64,000 nt of DNA, taken from NCBI GenBank assembly GCA_000151295.1, contig GG745345.1, positions 720,231-784,230 of the forward strand, given 5' to 3'. Positions 8,630-20,047 of the stretch are shown here, piece after piece. The DNA is from Allomyces macrogynus ATCC 38327. Its lineage: Eukaryota; Blastocladiomycota; Blastocladiomycetes; Blastocladiales; Blastocladiaceae. Made by a program: the position numbers and the translations under genes. Position 1 is the first letter of the stretch. The number at the start of each line of letters is the position of its first letter. Under the pieces are notes generated by a model, which saw only the letters and a list, made by a program, of their open reading frames with translations, ran no database searches and was not told the DNA's origin.

Positions 8630-11600
8630 ATGATCACCCCAGCCGGCTCGTCCGGCCCGCGCGTCAACCACACGCTGTGGGGCACACCGCGCGCCCTGTC
8701 GTATTCATTGGACGGCTCGTTCGTATCATCGCCGTTCGATGGTCATTGGACCCTGCCGATGATCTGCATTCTGACCAATTGAGGCGGTCGACCCCTCCAG
8801 CATTCTTGCAACGACCGAGGACACGGGAATTGCGCGACTGTTCAAGACCGACCCGCAGTCGCGCGAGTCGGAGCCCGCGCAGCTCACGCACGCGTCACTG
8901 CAGGATGCGAATGCGATTGCCTGTCACGTATGGATGCTGCGACGCTCAGATTCCGCTCCTCACCTGGCCGCTGATCCTCGCGTTTCCGTTCGTAGCGGTC
9001 CATGGTGGCCGTCAGCGCCAAGGGCACCGTCATGCTCTTTGGTCTGCCCGCGGGCGAGTACCTTCGGCTCGCCACGCGGCACACGCTGCCCGTCACCTGT
9101 CTCGATATCAGCATGAACGGGCAGCTTGTTGCAAGTGGATCCGAGTATGTGTCGGTTGGGTGGACGAGTTGTGTTTCTGTGAGACTCGACTCATTTTGGC
9201 AACGTTTTGTGGATTCGAATAGAGACCATTCCATCCGCGTCACATCGACAGAGAACATCGAGGAAATGTTTGAGCTGAACGGCCACAAGGCGCCCGTCAC
9301 GAGCGTCGCGTTTGACCCGCTTGGCACTTACTTGGCGTCGGCCGGGTGCGACGGTCGGTTGTTGGTGTGGAACGTGCAGGAGCGGTCGATCGCGACCGAC
9401 CTGTCGATTCTGAGGAGTTTGCGCGACGTCACGTACGCTCTCAAGCCTGCTGATTGCTGCGTGTCGTGTTTCCTAGCCTAACAAACCCCGGATATTTGCC
9501 TCCAGCGCCAAGGACGCGCCCAAGTTGCGGTGGTGCCCATCGGGCAAATACATCGCCGTGTCGGGGCTCGGGAACGAGATTGCGCTCGTCGTTCGGAACA
9601 AGTTCACGGTACACGCCAAGCTCGCGCAACACAAGCAGGTCCGTTCCTCTTTTTGTTCCCCACCTCCCAACTTCCTGTGACCGCCTCTCACCTCCCACTC
9701 CCGCACCCTCGCAGCCCGTGACCGCGCTCGACTGGTCCCCGAACGGCCGCTTCCTCGTGACGACCTCGCTCGACAGCCGCGCGCTCATCTGGAACGTCGA
9801 GACGCTGCTCACGACCGGCGAGATCCCGTTCCAGTCCCCACCCACGCTCGTCCGGTGGCAAGCGAACCGCAACACGCTCACGATCACGCTCGACAATCAG
9901 ACGCTCACCATGATCGACGACCCGATTGCCGACGAGGTCGTGGCCACGCGGCGCGTCACCGACGACCAGCCGATGCTGGACTTGTTCAATGACGCGAGTG
10001 CGGCACCCGTAGCGGCGGCGGTACCTGTCCGGCCGGACCCGGTTGCGGGTGCGACGGCGGTGGTGGTGCCACCCGAGGTGGACGTGGACGACGAGATGGA
10101 TGCGTCCGACTTGGACGATTTTTTGGTGGATGATGAGGATGGGAACAAGTCGCGCAAGGAGAAGAAGGAGGACTTGAAGAAGCAGTTTTTGAGAGGTGCG
10201 CGGCCTTATCTGGCATGTGCGCTGTTTGGGTGCGGCCCATCAATACTGATCTCGCGTGCTCGATAGCTGGCTTCACGGAGGCGACGCCGATGCAACAGGC
10301 GTTCCAGCCGGGATCAACACCTGTCCTGGGCGGAAAGCGGTATCTTGGTGCGTTGCTGCTCCCATCTACTGTCTCGACGACTTGAGCAAATTTAACTAAT
10401 CCCACCTGTATATGTTATTCCAGCGTTCAACACGACGGGCGTCATCACGTCGGTCGAGCAAGACGTGCGACACGCCTACCACATTGAGTTTCACGACAAG
10501 TCGCGCATGCGCCGCCCCGTGCAGTTCAACGACCCGCGCGAGTTCACCTTGGCCGCGCTCTCCACCAAGGCCGCTGTATTTGCCTGTCCCGGCTCGACCG
10601 CGCGCCCGGACCCGCTCGCCATTGACGATCTCAAGACGGAGGACGAAGAGTTACCCGGCGTGTTGCACGTGCGCTTGCTCGACTCGTGGAGCGCTGGCAC
10701 GCGGCCGTCATGGACGTACCCGTTCCCCAACGACGAAGTGCCCGAAGGGCTGGCGGTCGGGCAGAACCATGTGGTCGTGGTTACTGACAGCGGCACCGTA
10801 CGCATCCTTTCGATTGGTGGTGTCCAGCTGCACGCGTTCTCGCTGGCGGGGCGGTTCGTCGCGTGCACGGCGCACTTGAACTGGCTGATGCTCGTGACGC
10901 ACGCGGCGGCGCCGTTCAACGGGAACCAGCAGCTCGACGTGACCGTCTACGACCTCGACAAACTCTCCGTCATCCACGACGGCCGGCTCCCGCTCACCCC
11001 ACGGACTCACCTGACGTGGATCGGCGTCTCCTCGCAACTCGTCCCACTCGCCGTCGATTCTGCGGGCGTTCTCCGCGGGCTCGCCATTGGCGGCGACCGG
11101 CAATGGATGCCCTTGCTCGATACCGCGCAACACGTCCCGAAACCTTCTGCCATTGACGACGGTCCGACGCAATCCTTTGCGCACTGGCCCGTGGGCATGG
11201 TCGCGACCACGTTCCTGACGATCCTGTGCCGCGTACCCGCCAACGTTCCTGCACACCGCGCGGTCCCGCCGTTCCCGCGGCCGGCCATGACCGAGATCGA
11301 GGCGCAGGTACCTGACGTTCTCGGCTCCGCGACCGCACCGCCCGCGGGGATGCCGGACGACCGCGGGTCGCTTGAGACGCAGTGGCTGACTGCCGGGTTT
11401 TTCCACCGACATGCGGCCGCACACGCGGGATTGGATTTGGACGATTTGGTCGGTGCCGCTGACCGTACCGCCAAGGACCGCGATAAGCTCGCGCTCGTGT
11501 TGATGCAGGCCGCGTGCAAGAGCGAGCGCGTGCAGCGCGCGCTGGATCTCGCGGCCGCGTTGGTGCTTGATGGGTCGTTGGATAAGGCCGTGAAAGTTGC

Positions 11601-12243
11601 CGCGTTTAACCAGATGCCCGCGCTCGGGGACCGGATTCGGCAGATTCAGCAGGCGCGTGAATTAGTGGATCCGTTGGATGCGTTGCTCGACGACGACGTG
11701 CCACCGGTGCCCTCGCACCGGTCGCGCCGGTCGGTGTATGGGTCCTCGTCGTCGCCTTCAACATTCTCACCGTCGGCCGTGACGCGCTGGACCGCCGACC
11801 CAGTGGATGTGGACGCGGCCGCACCGACGATCCCGCAGCGCCGGTCGCGGCGCAGCCAGTATGGGCCCAAGGATGAATATTCGACCACCGAACCGACCGT
11901 CGAGTCGGAAACCAAGCGCCCGCGCATGAGCAATCCGTTTGCGCGCAAATCGTCGACGAATCCGTTTGCGGCCATGAACAGTGGCGGTGGCGGTGGAGAC
12001 ACGCTCGCGCGAACATCTTCGTTTGGCGCCGTCATGTCTGGGTCGCCCGCACCCGCGCCCGCTGGACGCACGAGTAACGCAGGGGGAGCGACGCGGCAGT
12101 CGACGTTGAGTCAGATGATGGGGGTGCGCACGACGGCGCGGAAGAGCGGGGCGGGTGAGCGTGCGGCGGCACCGATGGGAGCGGCGGACGGGATGGATGT
12201 GGATCACGATACGCAGGAGTTGTCGCCGGACGACGAGGTTTGA
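8630..12243 (+). CDS. CTF4: Ctf4/WDHD1, replisome hub protein
   Basis: Eight exons: 8630-8722, 8784-8927, 8996-9144, 9223-9432, 9506-9638, 9715-10195, 10267-10347 and 10424-12243. All phases agree and give 1,036 residues. The N-terminal third is WD40 (for example HKAPVTSVAFDPLGTYLASAG and VTALDWSPNGRFLVTTSLD). An acidic linker with DASDLDDFLVDDE follows, then the SepB/Ctf4 beta-propeller beginning at FQPGSTPVLGGKRYL and a C-terminal helical region. Ctf4 is a trimeric hub that links the CMG helicase to DNA polymerase alpha and other replisome clients in the nucleus. The last 120 residues are Ser/Arg-rich with NPFARKSSTNPFA and no HMG box, unlike animal WDHD1. Its final 279 bp lie inside the left arm of the large inverted repeat, and its 3' part exists twice more nearby as non-functional copies. 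Confidence 0.92.
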
Positions 12244-12896
12244 AGGGTGGAGGTGGTTGGGATGCGGGCTCAGTTCGTTCAATGTGATTTGATTTGGTGT
12301 GTCCTGCACGAGATCGATGTGAGATTGTTGTGATTCGTAGTTTGGGAGACTCGGCAACAGCATTGTCATCAGTCACTTTTGCATCGTCTTGAATCTACCC
12401 AATGAGACAGCAAAGGCACGGGTTTTCTGAAGCGAAGCTTGCCGACCGCGAAGGGGCGCGGGGATGGTGTGTGTTCATCCCAAACGAACAAAGGTGTGAA
12501 CCAAAAACAACCACAACAACAAGCAACAGTGGCGCTGTCCATCGTGATATGACGCGACGGACAGGTCGCCGGCCGCGTTCTCAATGGATTCCAGCATTGA
12601 CCACCAATATGGGTCGTGCGGTCCGAGAACGCGTCGGCGCGTCGCCCATACACTCCTTCCACTCGTGCACAATCACAAAGCCAGAAAGTAGATGCTCAAA
12701 TGCATCAAATCAAACAACGCATGAGATTGTAAGACGGGCGATTTTATCATGGACAAGCTGATGCTCGAGCAAACCAACAAAACGATCCACAAACGGCCGC
12801 ATCAGCAAAGAAATCAAAATCACTCCCAAATTCACATCAACACAATCAACCGAGAACCAAAACTAATCCTCCAGATGCCAACACATCCGCAACTTT
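12244..12896. other. Convergent intergenic region inside the left arm
   Basis: The 3' flanks of Ctf4 (+) and the secreted-protein gene (-). No gene recognised. The same sequence occurs inverted at 21,617-22,269. Confidence 0.6.
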
Positions 12897-13156
12897 TCAA
12901 CGATGAATCGTCGTAGTCTTCTTCGCGGGCGGACGGTGGGCCACCGTCGGGTAAACGACGCGGCCGTTGATAAACTGAATCGGCCCGTGCATTGTCGTGG
13001 ATGTGACGACGGTCATTGCGGGCGCGGTCGCGATGGACGTCGCTGGAATCTTACCCGTCACCGTCGTCATCATCATCGTGGACGTCGTGTTGGACGTCAC
13101 GGCCGTGGATGAGGTTTCAGTCGTCGCGGTCGTTTCGGTCGTTTCGGCTGTGGAAA

Positions 13157-13193
<37 letters not shown>

Positions 13194-14465
13194 TTCGGTC
13201 GTTTCGGCCGTGGAAACCGTCGTCGTTGTCGTTTCGGTTGTTTCGGTCGCGGAAGTCGTCAGCGTCGTTGAAGGCGCCAGCGTCGACGTTTCAGTCGTGG
13301 ATGCCATGGTGGACGTGGTGTTGGTGAGCGGCACCTGCACATTCGACGACGCGCAATCAAACAGGATCGGCCCAATGCGCGTGCCCGACCGTGGGTCAAA
13401 GTTGGAAAACGAAATTTGCCCAATGAACAGCGAGTTGCCCGTGTAGTACGACGACGGCACCCGGAATGTGCCATCTGATTGCCGCATAGCCCCATCGAGA
13501 CTAAAGACCCGCGTGACAGGCTTCGACCCAGGCCGGCAATTTGCGAGCGTATCGTAGCTCACAACGGTGACCGTCGGCCACGCGAGATCCGACAGCGCGG
13601 CCATCGGCTCGAGCGTGAACGTCAGGGACGAGTAGGGCGACACTTCAACGCACATCACAAACTCGACCAGTTCCTCTGCGCCTTGTGGAATTTCGACATG
13701 GTTGTTGACGGCCGGGAACGACGGCGCGCCGCGGCACTGCGCTTCGCCTCCGACCGAGTTGGCCACACCCGAAATGAAGAGGTCGCCGTGGGAAAAGTTG
13801 TCGATGACGAGCGGAGCAGGGCAAGTCGTTGCCGACACCGCAGGGACAGTGTCTGGCCCGATCGACGACGCGCAATCAAACTGGATGGGCCCAATGCGCG
13901 TGCCCGACCGTGGGTCAAAGTTGGAAAACGAAATTTGCCCAATGAACGGCGAGTTACTTGAGTAGTACGATGGCGGCACACGGAACGTGCCATCTGGCTG
14001 CCGCATCGCGCTGTCGAGAGTAAAGTGCGTCGTGATGGGTTTTGACCCAGGCTGGCAATTTGTGAGCGTATCGTAGCTTACAACGGTGACCGTGGGCCAC
14101 GCGATATCCGGCAGCGCGACCATCGGCTCGAGCGTGAATGTCAGGGCCGAGTAGGCCGACACTTCAACGCACATCACAAACTCGACCAGTTCTCGCGCGC
14201 CTTGCGGAATCTCGACGTGGTTGTTGACGACCGGGAACGATGGCGGGCCACGGCACTGCGCTTCGCCTCCGACCGAGTTGGCCACACCCGAAATGAAGAG
14301 GTCGCCGTGGGAAAAGTTGTCGACGACGAGCGGAGCCGGGCACGTCGCCGCCAGCACGGCGGAGATGGGGAGCAGCGCAATTGCAGCGAGCAATAAGAAG
14401 ACTACGCCAGCTCGGGTAGATGTGCGTGTCGTCCAGGAAGCTTGGGGGTGGTCGTGGAGCTTCAT
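12897..14465 (-). CDS. Secreted two-domain Thr-rich protein, copy A
   Basis: Intronless gene of 522 residues. A signal peptide (about residues 1-40) has the hydrophobic core GVVFLLLAAIALLPISAVLA. Two tandem domains of about 165 residues follow (roughly 41-205 and 214-380), each opening TCPAPLV(V/I)DNFSHGDLFISG and closing near IGQISFSNFDPRSGTRIGP. Each carries conserved Cys residues and alternating hydrophobic strands. A Thr-rich mucin-like stalk (about 385-490, mostly ACG codons) and a basic tail follow, with no obvious GPI signal. I do not recognise the family; the beta-rich domains with NSVGGEAQC recall carbohydrate-binding jelly rolls, but that is only inference. It was probably exported to the cell surface or wall. 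A TATA box lies about 85 bp upstream. Copy B in the right arm is identical; a decayed relative lies between. Confidence 0.85.
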
Positions 14466-14549
14466 GTGGTGAACTTGACGGGTGGTGACGCTGTCGTTGG
14501 ATGGGATGTGCGTATGGCAAGAGAGTGCCAGCGACTAGCGGGAAGAGCG

Positions 14550-14680
14550 CATTTATAGGTCGCGCGCGTGAGCGACCTGCTCTGTCGTTGACCTCGTCGC
14601 TTAACCCTTGCGACACGTTTTGTTGTCGTTGACCGACGTCTTGTCGCTTGGCCCTCGGGCGACGCGTTCTGTCGTTGGCC
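14550..14680 (-). promoter_or_regulatory. Promoter of copy A: TATA box plus three imperfect ~40-bp repeats
   Basis: On the minus strand a TATAAATG box (14,557-14,550) lies about 85 bp upstream of the start codon. Just upstream are three imperfect direct repeats of roughly 36-46 bp, each starting (G/T)CAACGACA and containing GTCGC or AAGCGAC elements. This looks like an array of binding sites. It is identical to the array at 19,833-19,963. Confidence 0.6.
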
Positions 14681-15023
14681 TTGTCCCAGCTTGAGCTTGG
14701 TTGTGCCGCGGAAAATTCGGTCAATTTGCAAGCCACAAACGCGCGGTGCTGGGCGGCTGGCCTGATCGCGGCGATGGATGTCTCCCGCCTCGTCGATGTG
14801 GCCAAGCGTGACTTGCACATGTGTGATCCTTGGGTCTGACTTGGATGGCCACTGCGCTCGGTCCTGCTCGAAGTTCTTCTGCTGGTCCAAGTTCCTCGCG
14901 GCCGGCACGCTGGCCGCACGGGTCGTTTCCAGCGGAGACTCGACTTGGCTTCGATGCGACCTGCCGTGGAGTGGCAATTAGACCCTCAGGATCAAAAACA
15001 AACAAAACACAACCACGTAAAGC

Positions 15024-15962
15024 GTGGTCTGGCCGTTTCCGGACCCGGCCATGACCGAGACGGAGGCGCAGGTGCCAAAATTCCTTGGCGCTGCGACCGC
15101 ACCGCCTGCTGGGATGCTGGACGACTGCAGGTCTCTTGAGACGCAGTGGCTGACTGCCGGGTTTTTCCACCGGCATGCGGCCGCGCACGCGGGTTTGGAC
15201 TTGGACGACCTGGTTGGTGCTGCTGACCGCACCGCCAAGGACCGTGATAAGCTCGTGCTCGTCCAGATGCAGGCTGCTGAGCGCGTGAAGCGTGCGTTGG
15301 ATTTGGCTGCGGCGCTCGTGCTCGACGGGTCGCTTGTCAAGGCTGTCAAGGTGGCAGCATTCAACCAGGTGCCCGCGCTCGGGAACCAGATTCGGCGAAT
15401 TCAGCAGGCGCGCAAGACGGTGAATCTGTTGGATGTGTTGCTCGATGATAACGTGCCGCCGGTGCCCTTGCTCCGGTCGCGCGTCATGCGCCCCGTCGGC
15501 TGCGATGCACTGGACCGCCGACCCGGTTGACGCGGACGACCGTCCAACGATTCCGCAGCGCCGGTCGCGCCGCAGCTAGTACGGCCTGAAAGGCGAGTAT
15601 TCCACCGCCGAACCGACTGTCGAGCCGGAAACCAAGCGCCCGCGGATGAGCAATCCGTTTGCGCGCAAATCGTCGGCGAATCTGTTTGCGACCATGAGCG
15701 CCGGCGGTGGCAGCGATGCGCTCGCGCGAACGTCGTCGTTTGGCGTCGTCATGTCCAGCTCCTGTGCACCCGCGCTCGCGTCGGCCGGGCGGACGAGTGC
15801 GACGCGGAAGTCAACGTTGAGCCAGATGATGGGGGTGTGGGCGATGGCGCGGAAGAACGGGACAGGTGAGCGCGCGGTGGTACCGGCGGCGGGATGGGAG
15901 CGGTGGATGGGATTGATGTGGGTTAGGATGTGCAGGAGTTGCCGCCGGACGACGAGGTTTGA
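15024..15962 (+). pseudogene. Decayed Ctf4 3'-end copy
   Basis: This resembles the last exon of Ctf4 from about 11,254 onward, beginning AMTETEAQVPKFLGAATAPPAG against AMTEIEAQVPDVLGSATAPPAG in the parent. It lacks everything upstream, so no WD40 domain or start is present. The first open stretch ends at 15,530 because a deletion in the Ser-rich region shifts the frame. Downstream the parental frame has a TAG replacing a Gln codon near 15,578. A terminal DDEV and stop at 15,960-15,962 match the parent. Divergence is clear throughout, so this duplication is much older than the perfect inverted repeat. The homology reaches back to the inner edge of the left arm. Confidence 0.88.
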
Positions 15963-16355
15963 TAACGGCGGGTTGTTGGCGGGTTTGGTATTGTTGAATG
16001 TAGCTTGATTCAGTGTGACTTGCGCTGTCGTTTGTTCGCTTGCTGGACAGGATCAGAACGCCAGCTCGCCTTCGACTTGGCCCGTTGCGAAATGTAGCAA
16101 GCGAGAAAAGCATTAAGGTAAGAGTTCGACAAAGGCAGACGATTTATGAAGAGCAAGATACAAAGCAAACCAACGAACACATCATGAAGGGCCGCATCAC
16201 CAAAGAAATCTAAACGCGACCACATTCGACACACTGAACCGAGTACCAAAACTGACCTCAAACACCAGCAAGTCGACAATTAATTGCACAAATAACAATC
16301 AAGGCCGAATCTTCGACACGACAGGAATGTCGCGCTCATGCCGGTGGCGGCGACG

Positions 16356-17738
16356 TCACTGCACAAGCACTATGGCGCCAACCGCGTCCGTGACCAGCAC
16401 ACCTGCGCCGACCGCCAACTGTGCCGGACCAGTCGTCGACACTTGAGTCGCGGCAATGGCACTCGTCTCGGCCGCTGCCGTCGCGGGGTCGGCATCATGC
16501 TGGACGAGACGCTGGCCGCGCGGTTGGGACTGGACCGACGCCGTGACAAACCGAAACTGGGCTGCGCCAGCCTGGACCTGCGCCTTGCCAGGCGTCGAGG
16601 TGGTCGGGGCCGGAGCAGCGGGCGCAGCGGGCACGAACTTGGGGTTGGGCGCAAGTGTAGGAGTGGACGCAGCAGCGGTGCCGCAGGCGCGAACTTGGGG
16701 TTTTGTGCGAGCGTGGTGGACGCTGCGGCCGGGACTGGAGCAACGGCCTTGCGCTCTGGCACCGACGGGAAGATGATCGTGGGGAGCGGTGGCAGCGTCG
16801 CAGCAGCTGGGCGCGCAGGACGGCCGTATCCGTACCCGTCATTGGCGCTGTAGTCGGGGCCGCCGTTGGGGTGCGCCGGATGCTGGGGATGTTGCGGGTG
16901 CGTAGGGTGCTCAGAATGTTGTGGGTGCGCAGGGTGCGTTGAGCGCATTGGAGCGGCAGTGACCCTGGTCCTGGCGCGCGTCGTCGCGGTAGACGCTGAG
17001 GTGGGGGACGGCGCGTTGGCCATGGACCGCGTGGTCGTGATGCTCGTCGTGAAGTTGGATGCCGTCGTCGTCGTCGTCGTCGTCGATTCGGTCGTTGGTG
17101 CCGTTGTTGCGGTCGTAGCTGTCATGGTCGTCGTGGTGTTGGCGGGCACAGGCACAAGCACAGGCTCCTGCCCAGTCAAACCGGAGTTGAAGAACGTGAT
17201 TTTCCCAATGAACAGCGAGTCATTGTCGTACATGTAAGAAGACTGCGGCGCTCGGTAGGTGCCATCTGGCTCGCGCTGAGAGCCAAACACTTAAAAGTAC
17301 GCGGACAAGGGGTTCAACACTTGTCGGCACTCCTCGAGCGTACGTTAGCCCACAACAATGACGGAGGGAAACCCGATATCCGTCAGGTCTTACGTCGGCT
17401 CGATCGTGATCGCCAGGTTCGTGTAGGCCGGCACGTCAATGCACATCGCAAACTCGATCAGCTCTCGCGCACCCCCCTGCGGGACCTCGACTTGGTTGTT
17501 GACAACGGGAAACGACGGCGTGCTGCGGCACTGCGCTTCGCCTCCGACCGAATTGGCCACGCCCGATGCGAAGAGGTCGCCATGGGAAAAGTCGTCGACG
17601 ACGAGGGGAGCCGGGCACGTTGTTGCCGCGACGGTGGAGATGGAGAGCAACAATTGCAGCGACCAAGACGAGGGTCCCACCGACACGGAAAGACTGGCCG
17701 CGCTCTGGCGCGAGAGCCCGGGTGTGGACGTGGTGCAT
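16356..17738 (-). pseudogene. Decayed single-domain relative of the secreted protein, copy C
   Basis: Reading on the minus strand, a broken signal peptide (17,738 to about 17,640, with a frameshift in it) leads into TTCPAPLVVDDFSHGDLFAS, clearly homologous to copies A and B. Three in-frame TAA codons interrupt the domain, at 17,390-17,392, 17,345-17,347 and 17,291-17,293. They align with Val, Tyr and Thr in the intact genes. Only one domain is present instead of two. A Thr-rich stalk, a His/Pro-rich repeat stretch (HPQHPQHPAHP) and a frameshifted Ala/Pro tail follow. Its arrangement, convergent with the Ctf4 fragment, repeats that of copy A with Ctf4, so the two were duplicated together. Confidence 0.85.
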
Positions 17739-18345
17739 TGCGTGGTGAAAGTGACGACCGGTGCTGCTGTCGTTGGATAAAATCGAGCGGAGGGTCAGGT
17801 CGGATTGATGCTGATGGTGATTTTCGTTCGCGTCGGCAGTGCCTGCGAGCAGGCGTCCACTTGCACGAAGGGCGGCAGGCGCGGAGATACGAACGACAAA
17901 CTTGGACCAGGATCGTCGAGATGAGGTTGTGGATGGCGGGCAGAGAACATTATTTGTCGCCCACAGGCGACCGGCTTGCGACCCATACTGTCGTCGACCT
18001 CATCGATCGACCCATGGTGCGTGCCCTGAGATTGGATGGGGTGCACGCCACAAAAAGCCCTCGGCGCGCGACATTTCCGTTTGTGTTCCATCGAAAGACA
18101 AGGAGCGGCAGGAGGGCTGCGCGCCTTTAGTTGTATAAAATCAGCCTCGCGATGCAAAAGAAGCCTCAAAACGGTCGCTGCTGCGCAAAGCAGCCTCAAA
18201 GCAGTCACCGGAAACAAGGGATCAGAGCCAAGCAAGTGAGCGCTGACCTCGTTGGAGCGTTCATGGTTGTCTGACTTGGATGCGCCGAATGGAGGCAGCC
18301 AAGCAGCCGTGTCGCGACCAACTGCCCGCATTCGAATCAGCAACC
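17739..18345. other. Divergent region between copy C and SDE2
   Basis: The first ~40 bp still resemble the leader of copy A (GCTGTCGTTGGAT), after which the sequence diverges. The rest should carry the SDE2 promoter. A TATAAAATC sequence lies near 18,133, about 210 bp upstream of the SDE2 start. Confidence 0.4.
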
Positions 18346-19402
18346 ATGGTCACACTCCAAGCCTACGTCGCCTTCCCGAACGCGACCCATCGCGTCGTCG
18401 TGCCCCTGCCTGACGCGACCGCGGCCACGGCTGCCGACCTCGTAACGGCCCTGGCTTTTCCGACCGACACGGCCTACCTTGCCACGGAAGCTGGCCGCAT
18501 TCTTGCCGCCGGCACGTTGCTCGCGCCGCTCGCGCACGATGCCAATGTGTTTGTGCAAGTGCTCGGCCGCCTGTGCGGTGGCAAGGGCGGGTTCGGGTCG
18601 ATGCTGCGCGCACAGGGCGGGCGCATGAGCTCCAAGAAGACGATCAACTACGACTCGTGCCGCGACCTGAGCGGGCGCAGGCTCAAGACGGTCAAGGACG
18701 CCAAGCTGTACGACTTGATTGATTGTTTTGACGTGGGAGGTCGTGACCGAATTCGAAGCGACTCACACACGACGCAAAACCGATATAGGATGACTGAGGC
18801 GCTGGAAAAGATTGCCGAAAAGGAGGCCGAGCGCGAAGCGCGCATTGCCAAGAAGATCGAGCAGGGGCTCAACCCGCCGACAACGCGCAAGCGCCGGTTC
18901 GACGATGCCACCTACGACCGCGAGCACAAGCAGCTCGTGGGATCGATTCGCGACGCTGCGTTGCAAGGCACGCGCATCACCCGTCAACATGAGGACAGAC
19001 GGGGGTCGGTTCTTGGGCTTACTTTGCGATGGCGCTGTTCGTGTCGTATAGTGTTCAAGAACCCGAAACGGCAACGCACGGCCTCCGAGTCGGACGAGTC
19101 CGACACGGAAGAGCAGACAAGTGCCAGCTCGTCTTCGTCTTCGTCGTCTTCTCCGATGGCTTCCGCGTCAGCGTCCTCGTCAAACCAGCAAGCAAATCGT
19201 GCGTCGGCATTGTCGTACTGGTGCGTCTCCACTCAATCCAGCATTTGCAACGATTGGATGTGCTCGTATTCACAGCAATCCTTCGACTCGCAGGGACGAA
19301 GCGCTCTCGTCGGGCTCAGAGTCCGAGGGCGAGGAGGACAAAGTCAATTCTGTCGCTGAAGCCAGCAGTTCAGGCGTCGCAAAGGAGTCGATTGCCGCCT
19401 AG
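18346..19402 (+). CDS. SDE2: Sde2 homologue, ubiquitin-fold splicing/genome-stability factor
   Basis: The start is the ATG at 18,346 (ACC before ATG). The N-terminal ~80 residues form a ubiquitin-like fold ending in [17 protein letters not shown], the diagnostic GGKGG processing site of Sde2, followed by [20 protein letters not shown]. In yeast and humans Sde2 is cleaved after GG and the C-terminal part acts with the spliceosome and at replication forks. A charged helix ([19 protein letters not shown]) and a Ser/Glu/Asp-rich tail follow. Probable exons are 18,346-18,967, 19,052-19,220 and 19,276-19,402 (305 residues). The first intron would be GC-AG and 84 nt, in frame if retained, so it is uncertain. 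A further intron near 18,740-18,800 is possible. The last intron (GTGCGT donor) is well supported. Intact between the two inverted arms. Confidence 0.88.
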
Positions 19403-19832
19403 CCGATGCGCATGCTTCCCAGTGCGGTGATCGGTCGTGAGTTTTCTTGGGTCGTTGCTGCTCTCCGTTCCGTTGAGCCGTCCCTTTGTAAATACATTGG
19501 TTGTGTTTTGTTTGTTTTTGATCCTGAGGGTCTAATTGCCACTCCACGGCAGGTCGCATCGAAGCCAAGTCGAGTCTCCGCTGGAAACGACCCGTGCGGC
19601 CAGCGTGCCGGCCGCGAGGAACTTGGACCAGCAGAAGAACTTCGAGCAGGACCGAGCGCAGTGGCCATCCAAGTCAGACCCAAGGATCACACATGTGCAA
19701 GTCACGCTTGGCCACATCGACGAGGCGGGAGACATCCATCGCCGCGATCAGGCCAGCCGCCCAGCACCGCGCGTTTGTGGCTTGCAAATTGACCGAATTT
19801 TCCGCGGCACAACCAAGCTCAAGCTGGGACAA

Positions 19833-19963
19833 GGCCAACGACAGAACGCGTCGCCCGAGGGCCAAGCGACAAGACGTCGGTCAACGACAACAAAACGTGT
19901 CGCAAGGGTTAAGCGACGAGGTCAACGACAGAGCAGGTCGCTCACGCGCGCGACCTATAAATG
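19833..19963 (+). promoter_or_regulatory. Promoter of copy B: TATA box plus three imperfect repeats
   Basis: Mirror of the array in the left arm. Repeats start near 19,833, 19,879 and 19,920, each with CAACGACA, and TATAAATG is at 19,956-19,963, about 85 bp upstream of the ATG at 20,048. Because the whole promoter was copied, copy B is probably expressed like copy A. Confidence 0.6.
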
Positions 19964-20047
19964 CGCTCTTCCCGCTAGTCGCTGGCACTCTCTTGCCATA
20001 CGCACATCCCATCCAACGACAGCGTCACCACCCGTCAAGTTCACCAC

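Larger units (their letters stand above)
11965..15015. repeat. Left arm of 3,051-bp perfect inverted repeat
   Basis: Position x in this arm pairs with 34,513 minus x in the right arm. Every stretch compared, coding and non-coding, is identical after reverse complementing. The match ends at 11,965 (inside the last Ctf4 exon) and at 15,015 (upstream of the secreted-protein gene). The arm holds the Ctf4 3' end, a 650-bp convergent spacer, one whole secreted-protein gene and its promoter. No terminal transposon motif or target-site duplication is visible at the junctions. Confidence 0.95.

Noticed and set aside
16356..17738. Stop-codon reassignment (TAA read as an amino acid)
   Set aside because: The three TAA codons align with three different residues in the intact copies, and TAA is used as a normal stop in the Q-rich gene and the phosphate transporter.
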